Part shown: in pieces, positions 6,854-11,581 of the stretch
Position numbering within the stretch: position 1 is the stretch's first letter
Layout: every line of letters starts with the position of its first letter
Assembly (NCBI GenBank): GCA_018457305.1
Contig: JAGYHM010000036.1
Location: forward strand, 1-11,581
Reading direction: 5' to 3'
DNA: 11,581 nt
DNA from: Fusobacterium sp.
GTDB lineage: Bacteria; Fusobacteriota; Fusobacteriia; Fusobacteriales; Fusobacteriaceae
The notes under the pieces: generated by a model
Told to the model about the DNA's origin: nothing
Database searches by the model: none
What the model saw: the letters and a program-made list of their open reading frames with translations, nothing else
Made by a program: the position numbers and the translations under genes

Positions 6854-7864
6854 ATGAAAGTTTTATTTTATGGTGTAAGAGAAGTTGAAGTTCCTATATT
6901 TCATGAATTAAATAAAAAATTTAATTATGATTTAGAGTTAATTCCTGATTACTTAAATAGTATGGAAACAGCTGAGAAAGCAAAAGGATTTGAGTGTGTG
7001 GTTCTTCGTGGAAACTGTTTTGCAACTAAAGAAGTTTTAGATTTATATAAAAGTTATGGTGTAAAATATCTTTTCACTAGAACTGTTGGAACAAATCATA
7101 TAGATGTTAAATATGCTAAAGAAATAGGATTGAAATTAGCTTTCGTTCCTTTCTATTCTCCAAATGCAATTGCTGAACTTGCAGTATCAATGGCTATGTC
7201 TTTATTGAGAGCTTTACCTTATACTGCTAAAAAATTTAGAAGAAGAGATTTTACAGTTGACAAAGATATGTTCTCAAGAGAAATCAGAAATTGTACAGTA
7301 GGTGTTGTTGGATTAGGTAAAATAGGATTTACGGCAGCTAAATTGTTTAAAGGTTTAGGAGCTAATGTTATCGGTTATGATAAATTCCCTAAAAGTGGAA
7401 TAGAAGATATAGTTACAAATGTTTCAATGGAAGAACTAATTGAAAAAAGTGATATCATAACTTTACACTGTCCATTCATAAAAGAAAATGGAAAAGTTAT
7501 AACTAAAGAAGTTTTAGCAAAAATGAAAAAGAACTCTATTCTTATAAACACAGCAAGAGGAGAATTGATGGATTTAGAAGCTGTTGTTGAAGCATTAGAA
7601 AGTGGACATCTTTCAGCAGCAGGAATTGATACTATTGATGGAGAAGTAGATTATTTCTTCAAAGATTTCTCTGAAAGAGAAGTTGAATTCAAATTACAAT
7701 TCCCTATTTTCCAAAGATTACTTGATTTATTCCCAAGAGTTTTAGTTACTCCACATGTAGGTTCATATACAGATGAAGCAGCAGCTAACATGATAGAAAC
7801 AACTTACGATAATTTAAAAGAATACTTAGATACAGGAGCTTGTAAAAACGATATTAAAGCTTAA
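6854..7864 (+). CDS. hgdH: (R)-2-hydroxyglutarate dehydrogenase (D-2-hydroxyacid dehydrogenase family)
   Basis: It probably reduces 2-oxoglutarate to (R)-2-hydroxyglutarate with NADH. The 336-residue protein has the family's catalytic Arg235 (NTARGEL), Glu264 (DTIDGE) and His301 ([10 protein letters not shown]), the NAD motif GLGKIG (153-158) and Asp176 for NAD. I prefer this over D-lactate dehydrogenase because the N-terminal half follows, as I remember it, the Acidaminococcus fermentans enzyme HgdH closely: YGVR-VE-PIF, PDYLN-ETAE, LRGNCFA (51-57), [11 protein letters not shown] (101-111), [11 protein letters not shown] (145-155). The match was recalled, not computed. The divergent glutamate dehydrogenase makes its substrate, which supports the call. 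A generic D-lactate dehydrogenase remains the alternative. AGGAGG (6841-6846) stands 7 bases before the ATG, and a terminator follows. Confidence 0.85.
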   Translation: MKVLFYGVREVEVPIFHELNKKFNYDLELIPDYLNSMETAEKAKGFECVVLRGNCFATKEVLDLYKSYGVKYLFTRTVGTNHIDVKYAKEIGLKLAFVPFYSPNAIAELAVSMAMSLLRALPYTAKKFRRRDFTVDKDMFSREIRNCTVGVVGLGKIGFTAAKLFKGLGANVIGYDKFPKSGIEDIVTNVSMEELIEKSDIITLHCPFIKENGKVITKEVLAKMKKNSILINTARGELMDLEAVVEALESGHLSAAGIDTIDGEVDYFFKDFSEREVEFKLQFPIFQRLLDLFPRVLVTPHVGSYTDEAAANMIETTYDNLKEYLDTGACKNDIKA

Positions 7865-7884
7865 TTAAAAAATATAAAAAATAA

Positions 7885-7916
7885 GGCTATTGCAAATATT
7901 TGCAGTAGCCATTTTT
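7885..7916 (+). terminator. Intrinsic terminator of hgdH
   Basis: Arms GGCTATTGCAAAT (7885-7897) and ATTTGCAGTAGCC (7898-7910) pair over their full length with one G-U pair, leaving a minimal loop, and are followed by ATTTTTA. It lies 20 bases after the hgdH stop. Confidence 0.85.
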
Positions 7917-7945
7917 ATGTCTAAGGAAATTATAATTTGATTTCT

Positions 7946-8005
7946 TGGCTCGCCCGTCCTAACGGACTGCTCGCCTTTTGTGTCGGGGCTGTCGCCCCGA
8001 CGCCC
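7946..8005 (+). repeat. Repeat family A, copy 2
   Basis: It has the same frame as the copy at 2527: TGGCTCGCC (7946-7954), stem GTCC-TAAC-GGAC (7956-7967), TGCTCGCC (7968-7975), a short T run, then stem GTCGGGGC-TGTC-GCCCCGAC (7982-8001). The stem sequences differ from the other copies while remaining complementary. It lies between the convergent genes hgdH and ispA. Confidence 0.85.
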
Positions 8006-8038
8006 TCTTAAAAAATAATTAAATTTTATAATTTTTTT

Positions 8039-8105
8039 GTAGGGGCTTGGGGGCGAAGCCCCCACATGAGAAAGGGCGACAGAAAATTTATTTTCGCAGT
8101 CGCCC
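8039..8105 (+). repeat. Repeat family B, copy 1
   Basis: After GTAGGGGCT comes stem 1, TGGGGGC-GAA-GCCCCCA (8048-8064). Nine bases later comes stem 2: GGGCGAC (8074-8080) with GTCGCCC (8099-8105), and inside it GAAAAT (8082-8087) with ATTTTC (8090-8095). The two helices of stem 2 are separated by one unpaired A on the left and GCA on the right. Copy 2 at 9553-9609 has the same geometry with compensating changes. Confidence 0.85.
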
Positions 8106-8145
8106 TTTTGTTTATATCTAAGTATTATTTAACTTTTTGTTTTGT

Positions 8146-8170
8146 GTGGGGATTGGGGCGACAGCCCCAA
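8146..8170 (+). repeat. Partial family B-like hairpin
   Basis: GTGGGGA followed by stem TTGGGGC-GACA-GCCCCAA (8153-8170) resembles the first half of the family B elements. The second stem of the family is absent, and family C copy 1 starts 12 bases later. Confidence 0.55.
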
Positions 8171-8182
8171 GCCTCGCAGAGA

Positions 8183-8286
8183 GGGGAAACAGTTCTTAGA
8201 GTTTCTTAACGAACTTGTTCGTTTAGAAACTCTTAGATGCTTAGCTGAAAGCGGTGTAAGTAGAGCAGAGCGAACGCAGTTTCCCC
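8183..8286 (+). repeat. Repeat family C, copy 1 (long nested inverted repeat)
   Basis: An outer stem GGGGAAAC (8183-8190) with GTTTCCCC (8279-8286) encloses a 20-bp hairpin (arms 8194-8213 and 8218-8237, two mismatches, loop CTTG) and a region with GCTT/AAGC and GAGCAGAGCGAACGC. The motif TTCTTAACGAA (8203-8213) recurs in the element at 10267-10450. It ends 5 bases beyond the ispA stop. On the plus strand it is followed by a T-rich run and could end transcription; on the minus strand it would form the 3' end of ispA mRNA. Confidence 0.7.
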
Positions 8287-8291
8287 ATTTT

Positions 8292-9185
8292 TTATTTATT
8301 TCTTATTTTTATATATTCAGCAAAATCTATTAGAAATTTCCCCTCTTCTCCAAAAAGATTTTCTATAATATTTTTTGCTTTAAAAATTGTTTCTTCTAAA
8401 ATTTCTTTACTTTTTTCTAATCCCAAAATACTCGGGTAAGTAGATTTTTTTAATTTTGTATCACTACCAATTTTTTTTCCTAAATTTTCAAAATTTCCCT
8501 CTATATCTAAGATATCATCTTTAATCTGAAAAGCAAGTCCAATTAAATCAGCATACTCACTTAATAATTTTTTTTCTTTTTCTGTTGTGTCAGCAATGAT
8601 ACAAGCAATTTCAATTGGGAGTTTTAATAATTTTCCAGTTTTATTTTCATGAATATATTTTAATTTTTCTAATGAAATATTTTTATTTTCACTTTCAATA
8701 TCAATAGTTTGTCCACCTATCATTCCATTTATACCTGCATAAAAAGAAACTTTTGAAATTATTTTTACTATTTTATCTGCACTTAAATATTTTAAATTTT
8801 TTTCTGATAAAATATAAAAAGCATGAGTTAAAAGAGCATCTCCAATTAAAATAGCCTCTGCTTCTCCAAATTTTTTATGAGTAGTAAGTTTCCCTCGTCT
8901 ATATTCATCATTATCAAGAGCTGGTAAATCATCATGAACCAAAGAATAAGAATGGATTAACTCCAAGGCAATGGCAGATTTTATTCCTTTTTCCATTAAA
9001 TTAGGATTTTTATTTTTTTTTGAAAAGATATCTAGTGTTGCAAGCAATAAAAGTGGACGCAATCTTTTCCCTCCATTTAAAACAGAGTATTTCATTCCCA
9101 CTGCTATAACTTCTGGGTAAGATAATTCATTCAGTTCTTTTTCTAATTCTTGCTCAAAATTTTTTAAATATTTTTGAAATTCCAT
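8292..9185 (-). CDS. ispA: Short-chain polyprenyl (farnesyl) diphosphate synthase
   Basis: It adds isopentenyl diphosphate to allylic primers to make farnesyl diphosphate, feeding undecaprenyl carrier synthesis, in the cytoplasm. The 297-residue product has GGKRLRP (38-44), the first Asp-rich motif DDLPALD (85-91, the bacterial spacing of four), GQTID (158-162), KTGKL (182-186) and the second motif DDILD (223-227). The residues before the first motif (SYSLVH) resemble those of bacterial farnesyl synthases; a geranylgeranyl product cannot be excluded. The start is ATG 9185, with GAGGAG about 6 bases upstream. A TTG at 9200 would overlap xseB. It follows the xseB stop after one base, so the two are translationally linked. 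Confidence 0.94.
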   Translation of the reverse strand: MEFQKYLKNFEQELEKELNELSYPEVIAVGMKYSVLNGGKRLRPLLLLATLDIFSKKNKNPNLMEKGIKSAIALELIHSYSLVHDDLPALDNDEYRRGKLTTHKKFGEAEAILIGDALLTHAFYILSEKNLKYLSADKIVKIISKVSFYAGINGMIGGQTIDIESENKNISLEKLKYIHENKTGKLLKLPIEIACIIADTTEKEKKLLSEYADLIGLAFQIKDDILDIEGNFENLGKKIGSDTKLKKSTYPSILGLEKSKEILEETIFKAKNIIENLFGEEGKFLIDFAEYIKIRNK

Positions 9186-9186
9186 A

Positions 9187-9399
9187 TTAAATCTCCTCAA
9201 TATTTATATCTCCATTTTTTTCCATAACTTTATATAGTTTTCCTTCTGCTTCATTTAAAATTTCAGAAGAATCTTTTATAAGCTTCATAGCTTTTTCATA
9301 TTCTTTTATAGAATCATTTAAACTTAACTCTCCATTTTCAATTTTTGATATTATTTCATCTATGCTTTCTAAATTTTTTTCAAAACTATTTTTTGCCAT
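9187..9399 (-). CDS. xseB: Exodeoxyribonuclease VII small subunit
   Basis: This 70-residue, mostly helical protein fits the small subunit of exonuclease VII, which binds the large subunit XseA to degrade single-stranded DNA to short oligonucleotides. The family pattern is clear: SFEKNLESIDEIISKIENGE (5-24), then LSLNDSIKEYEKAMKLI (25-41) and LNEAEGKLYKV (48-58). ATG 9399 has AAGGAG 9 bases upstream. It is followed by ispA at a 1-base gap, the common xseB-ispA pairing. The xseA gene, often directly upstream, is not here. Confidence 0.92.
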   Translation of the reverse strand: MAKNSFEKNLESIDEIISKIENGELSLNDSIKEYEKAMKLIKDSSEILNEAEGKLYKVMEKNGDINIEEI

Positions 9400-9552
9400 T
9401 TTAATTTTCTCCTTATTTTTAAAATAAAATTATATTTTAGGGCTCTCTACGTCCTTTTACTCTGCTGCTTTTATGGTTAGTAGTTTGTTAATACCTTTTT
9501 TTATTAAAATTTTATTTGAATTTTTCAATTAAATAAAAATTTATAATGGGTT
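9400..9552 (-). other. Leader/spacer upstream of xseB
   Basis: On the minus strand this is the leader of xseB-ispA. Bases 9437-9490 are less AT-rich than their surroundings and read AGCAGCAGAGTAAAAGGACG followed by TAGAGAGCCC. TTGAAA (9529-9524) might be a -35, but no clear -10 follows at the right distance, so I call no promoter. A TTGAA-TTT-TTCAA hairpin with longer AT arms lies near 9505-9543. Confidence 0.3.
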
Positions 9553-9609
9553 GTAGGGGCGAAGCCCCTACGAAAGAGGGCGGCAGGAGATTTATCTCCG
9601 CAGTCGCCC
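9553..9609 (+). repeat. Repeat family B, copy 2
   Basis: Stem 1 is GTAGGGGC-GAA-GCCCCTAC (9553-9571). Stem 2 pairs GGGCGGC (9578-9584) with GTCGCCC (9603-9609), and inside it GGAGAT (9586-9591) with ATCTCC (9594-9599), loop TT. The same single A and GCA separate the helices as in copy 1, and two inner pairs differ from copy 1 on both arms. The element ends two bases from the rsmD stop codon. Confidence 0.87.
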
Positions 9610-9611
9610 CC

Positions 9612-10160
9612 CTATTTTGTGTAAAAAGTTAAAATTTTCTTATTATATTTTCTTTCATCAGATTTTCTAAATCCAGCAATTTCATCTGCTAAATTTTCAT
9701 ATAAATGGTGCTCACAAATAATTAGTCCGTCATCACTTAAAATTTTTGCTTTATTTATGGCTTTTAAAACTTTTTCACATACTTCATCTTGATAAGGTGG
9801 ATCCATGAAAATTATATCAAACTTTTCATTTTTTCTTCCTAAAATTTCAACAGCTCTTATAGCATCATTTTTATATGCTCTTGATTTTTCTGCATAACCT
9901 AAATTATTTATATTTTCTATTATGTATTTTAAAGCCTCTGCATCTTTTTCTATCATTATTGCTCTTTTAGCACCTCTGCTTAGTGCTTCAAGTGAAATGC
10001 TTCCACTCCCACTAAATAAATCTAAAAAATTTGAATCTTCAATATATGGTGCAATAATTGAAAAAAGAGATTCTTTTACACTTTCTAAAGTTGGTCTTGT
10101 ATCAAAACCTTTTCTTGTTTTTATTTTTCTATTTCTTGCTTCTCCTGCAATTATTCTCAT
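9612..10160 (-). CDS. rsmD: 16S rRNA (guanine-966 N2)-methyltransferase
   Basis: It methylates G966 (E. coli numbering) of 16S rRNA with S-adenosylmethionine during small-subunit assembly. The 182-residue protein starts MRIIAGEARNRK, the usual N-terminus, followed by TRPT (21-24), the SAM-binding DLFSGSGSISLEALSRGA (47-64), acidic Glu71 and the catalytic DPPY (120-123). ATG 10160 is preceded by AGAGGTG at 5 bases. An in-frame GTG at 10202 lies inside repeat A copy 3 and lacks a ribosome site, so I reject that 14-residue extension. The stop TAG abuts repeat B copy 2. Confidence 0.95.
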   Translation of the reverse strand: MRIIAGEARNRKIKTRKGFDTRPTLESVKESLFSIIAPYIEDSNFLDLFSGSGSISLEALSRGAKRAIMIEKDAEALKYIIENINNLGYAEKSRAYKNDAIRAVEILGRKNEKFDIIFMDPPYQDEVCEKVLKAINKAKILSDDGLIICEHHLYENLADEIAGFRKSDERKYNKKILTFYTK

Positions 10161-10191
10161 TTTTTCACCTCTATAATTAAAAGAATTTTTT

Positions 10192-10253
10192 TGGCTCGCC
10201 ACGGGCTATCGCCCTGCTCGCCTTTTCGGTGTTGGGGCAAGCCCCAACACCCC
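10192..10253 (+). repeat. Repeat family A, copy 3
   Basis: TGGCTCGCC (10192-10200), stem GGGC-TATC-GCCC (10203-10214), TGCTCGCC (10215-10222), a TTTT run, then stem GTGTTGGGGC/GCCCCAACAC (10229-10250). It has the same frame as the copies at 2527 and 7946, with its own stem sequences. It begins 31 bases upstream of the rsmD start, antisense to that gene, so it may form structure in the rsmD leader. Confidence 0.85.
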
Positions 10254-10266
10254 ACAATAAAACTAC

Positions 10267-10450
10267 GAGCCTTTAATCAGGTATTACTCCGATAAAAACG
10301 CTCTAAGAAATAAAATTTCTAAGAGCCTTTAAAATTTCTCAGTAAAAACTTGTAATGAGTTTTAGAAAAATCTTGCGTGTTTGAGCGTAGCGAGTTTGCA
10401 AGTTTTTCTTAACGAATTAGAGTTTTTACGATTAAAGAAATTTTGGGCTC
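10267..10450 (+). repeat. Repeat family C, copy 2 (nested inverted repeats)
   Basis: The left boundary GAGCCTTTAATC (10267-10278) can pair with GATTAAAG plus GGCTC at the right end. GAGCC, AAAATTTCT and GTAAAAACT (10323-10350) pair with AGTTTTTAC, AGAAATTTT and GGCTC (10421-10450). Innermost, AGAAAAATCTTGC (10364-10376) pairs with GCAAGTTTTTCT (10398-10409) around TTGAGCGTAGCGAG. It shares TTCTTAACGAA (here 10406-10416) and the GAGC-N2-AGCGA core with the element at 8183. It lies just after queA. Confidence 0.7.
10294..10326 (-). terminator. Possible terminator downstream of queA
   Basis: On the minus strand a 12-bp stem (10326-10315 with 10311-10300, one mismatch, 3-base loop) is followed by GTTTTTATC. 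It would stop transcripts leaving queA before rsmD. It lies inside repeat C copy 2, so its role as a terminator is an inference from the T run. Confidence 0.5.
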
Positions 10451-10451
10451 A

Positions 10452-10489
10452 AAAAGACTTTTTGTTACTTTTTCGTCTTTTGAAAAAGT
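10452..10489 (-). other. Mutually exclusive hairpins just after queA
   Basis: Two stems use the same bases: ACTTTTTC/GAAAAAGT (10467-10474 with 10482-10489) and AAAAGAC/GTCTTTT (10452-10458 with 10475-10481). Read on the minus strand, the second is followed by TTTTTGAG and could act as a weak terminator only when the first does not form. It begins 5 bases past the queA stop. Confidence 0.45.
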
Positions 10490-10493
10490 AAAT

Positions 10494-11528
10494 TTAGAAT
10501 ATAAACATAGCATCTCCAAAACTAAAGAAATGATATTTTTCTTCAACTGCAATTTTATAAATATCTAACATTTTTTCTCTATCATACAATGCAGAAACTA
10601 ACATGAGTAAAGTTGATTTTGGCAAATGAAAATTTGTAATTAGAGCATCTACAACTTTAAATTCATAACCGGGATAAATAAAAATTTCTGTATCTGTTTT
10701 TTGAGCAACAACTTTATTTGCTTCTTTATCAACAGAAGCTTCTAATGCTCTTGTAGTAGTTGTTCCAACAGAAATAATTCTTCTTCCCTCTGCTTTTGCC
10801 CTATTTATTTTTTTAGCAACATCTTCTGGAATTTCAAAAATTTCACTGTGCATTTTATGATTTAAAACATTTTCTTCTTGGACAGGTCTGAAAGTTCCGA
10901 GTCCCACTTCTAAAAATATATCTAAAATTTCAACACCCTTATCTTCAATTTTTTTTAGTAATTCTTTTGTAAAATGTAATCCTGCTGTTGGAGCTGCAAC
11001 CGATTCACCTCTTATAGCATAAACTGTTTGGTATCTTTCTTTTTCGGATAATTTTTCTGTTATGTAAGGTGGCAGTGGCATTGAGCCTAGTTTATCTAAA
11101 TTTTCTTCAAATGTTCCCTCATAATAAAATTTTAAAATTCTATTTCCATCTTCTTTTATTTCTAAAAGTTCTGCTATGAGTTCGTTGTTTTCTCCAATAT
11201 AAACTTTCTGTCCCAACTTTAATTTTTTGGCAGGCCTTAAAAGACATTCCCAAGTATCTATATTTATTCTCTTAATAAGTAAAATTTCTAAAATGCCACC
11301 TGTTTCTTTATGTCCAAAAATTCTTGCAGGTATAACCTTAGTTGAATTTCTAACTAAAATATCTCCTTTTTGAAGATAATCTATAATATTAAAAAATTTT
11401 TTATGCTCCACAGAATTATTTTTTTTATCAACTAGCATAAGTCTTGAACTATCTCTTGGCTCTGCTGGTTTTTGTCCTATAAGTTCTTCGGGAAGCTTAT
11501 AATTATAATCATTCAAATATGTGGACAT
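10494..11528 (-). CDS. queA: S-adenosylmethionine:tRNA ribosyltransferase-isomerase
   Basis: It transfers and isomerises the ribosyl part of S-adenosylmethionine onto 7-aminomethyl-7-deazaguanine in tRNA, giving epoxyqueuosine at wobble position 34. The 344-residue protein shows YKLPEELIGQKP (10-21), RDSSRLM (25-31), DILVRNSTKVIPAR (56-69), SVAAPTAGLHFT (176-187), EVGLGTFRPV (207-216), ISVGTTTTRALE (252-263), TNFHLPKSTLLMLVSA (298-313) and FFSFGDAM (334-341), the usual signatures end to end. Three ATG codons lie close together (11543, 11534, 11528). I choose 11528 because GAGG lies 9 bases before it, and it gives the usual short N-terminus before the KLPEELI block. The start overlaps the end of an upstream gene, suggesting coupled translation. 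Confidence 0.95.
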   Translation of the reverse strand: MSTYLNDYNYKLPEELIGQKPAEPRDSSRLMLVDKKNNSVEHKKFFNIIDYLQKGDILVRNSTKVIPARIFGHKETGGILEILLIKRINIDTWECLLRPAKKLKLGQKVYIGENNELIAELLEIKEDGNRILKFYYEGTFEENLDKLGSMPLPPYITEKLSEKERYQTVYAIRGESVAAPTAGLHFTKELLKKIEDKGVEILDIFLEVGLGTFRPVQEENVLNHKMHSEIFEIPEDVAKKINRAKAEGRRIISVGTTTTRALEASVDKEANKVVAQKTDTEIFIYPGYEFKVVDALITNFHLPKSTLLMLVSALYDREKMLDIYKIAVEEKYHFFSFGDAMFIF

Positions 11529-11581
11529 CGTCATCAACCTCATTTATTTTTTTCTTTGCTATAATTACTCTATCGTTTCCA
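11509..11581 (-). CDS. C-terminal end of an unrecognised protein
   Basis: The only frame open from the right edge on the minus strand ends in ...RVIIAKKKINEVDDDVHIFE and TGA at 11511-11509, overlapping the queA start by 20 bases. The residues are mixed and charged as in a real soluble C-terminus, and the overlap would explain the lack of a queA promoter here. Only 23 residues are visible. I do not recognise the family. Confidence 0.5.
   Translation of the reverse strand, partial: GNDRVIIAKKKINEVDDDVHIFE

Noticed and set aside
6854..7864. Plain D-lactate dehydrogenase
   Set aside because: Family-level match is fine, but the specific N-terminal blocks and the divergent gdhA favour 2-hydroxyglutarate dehydrogenase. 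Kept only as the alternative.
7865..8333. Short frames across the hgdH-ispA gap (7865-8065 minus, 8142-8333 plus)
   Set aside because: They consist of the hairpin repeats and gene ends, lack ribosome sites, and have low-complexity products unlike proteins.
9922..10176. Plus-strand frame of 84 codons
   Set aside because: It is antisense to rsmD, whose motifs are intact, and has no ribosome site.
2527..10253. CRISPR array
   Set aside because: The three family A copies are kilobases apart with no spacer array and no cas genes; they are dispersed repeats.

Overview
The window looks like a chromosomal segment from an AT-rich, Gram-negative anaerobe, most likely Fusobacterium or a close relative. 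The grounds are: very low GC with A/T-ending codons and strong GGAGG ribosome sites; an LPS gene (kdsB) in a genome otherwise of 'Firmicutes-like' base composition; and a catabolic glutamate dehydrogenase facing a 2-hydroxyglutarate dehydrogenase, the entry to the hydroxyglutarate route of glutamate fermentation. No tRNA, rRNA, CRISPR array, intact insertion sequence or prophage gene is visible.

Layout. Bases 1-1550 (minus) carry kdsB and then a SpoIID/LytB-domain lipoprotein that runs off the left edge. From a shared divergent promoter region a histidine phosphatase reads rightward (1644-2264). Next is a consensus promoter with a 22-codon Arg-rich reading frame and an intrinsic terminator (2271-2513), then a three-gene polar amino acid ABC importer (permease, ATPase, binding lipoprotein; 2655-4872). 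gdhA (5201-6463, minus) and hgdH (6854-7864, plus) diverge from a 390-bp AT-rich region with a good promoter for each. The right third is all minus strand: an unknown gene overlapping the start of queA (11528-10494), then rsmD (10160-9612), then xseB-ispA (9399-8292).

How the genes work together. The importer may supply an amino acid (substrate not determinable). Gdh turns glutamate into 2-oxoglutarate plus NADH, and HgdH reduces 2-oxoglutarate to (R)-2-hydroxyglutarate, reoxidising NADH. The remaining genes are housekeeping: Kdo activation for LPS, cell-wall-related lipoprotein, isoprenoid chain synthesis, exonuclease VII small subunit, 16S rRNA methylation and queuosine synthesis in tRNA.

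The least ordinary part lies between the genes. Several GC-rich, hairpin-forming repeats (families A, B and C below) sit as islands in the AT-rich spacers. Copies of A and B share a frame of fixed sequence around stems whose two arms have changed together, so the structure has been kept while the sequence drifted. The A and B copies all point the same way in this window. One copy touches the rsmD stop codon and another element lies 5 bases beyond the ispA stop. These repeats and the candidate attenuator ahead of the importer are the places to look for something undescribed. Several starts were moved from the longest possible frame to the one served by a ribosome site (kdsB, ispA, rsmD, queA).
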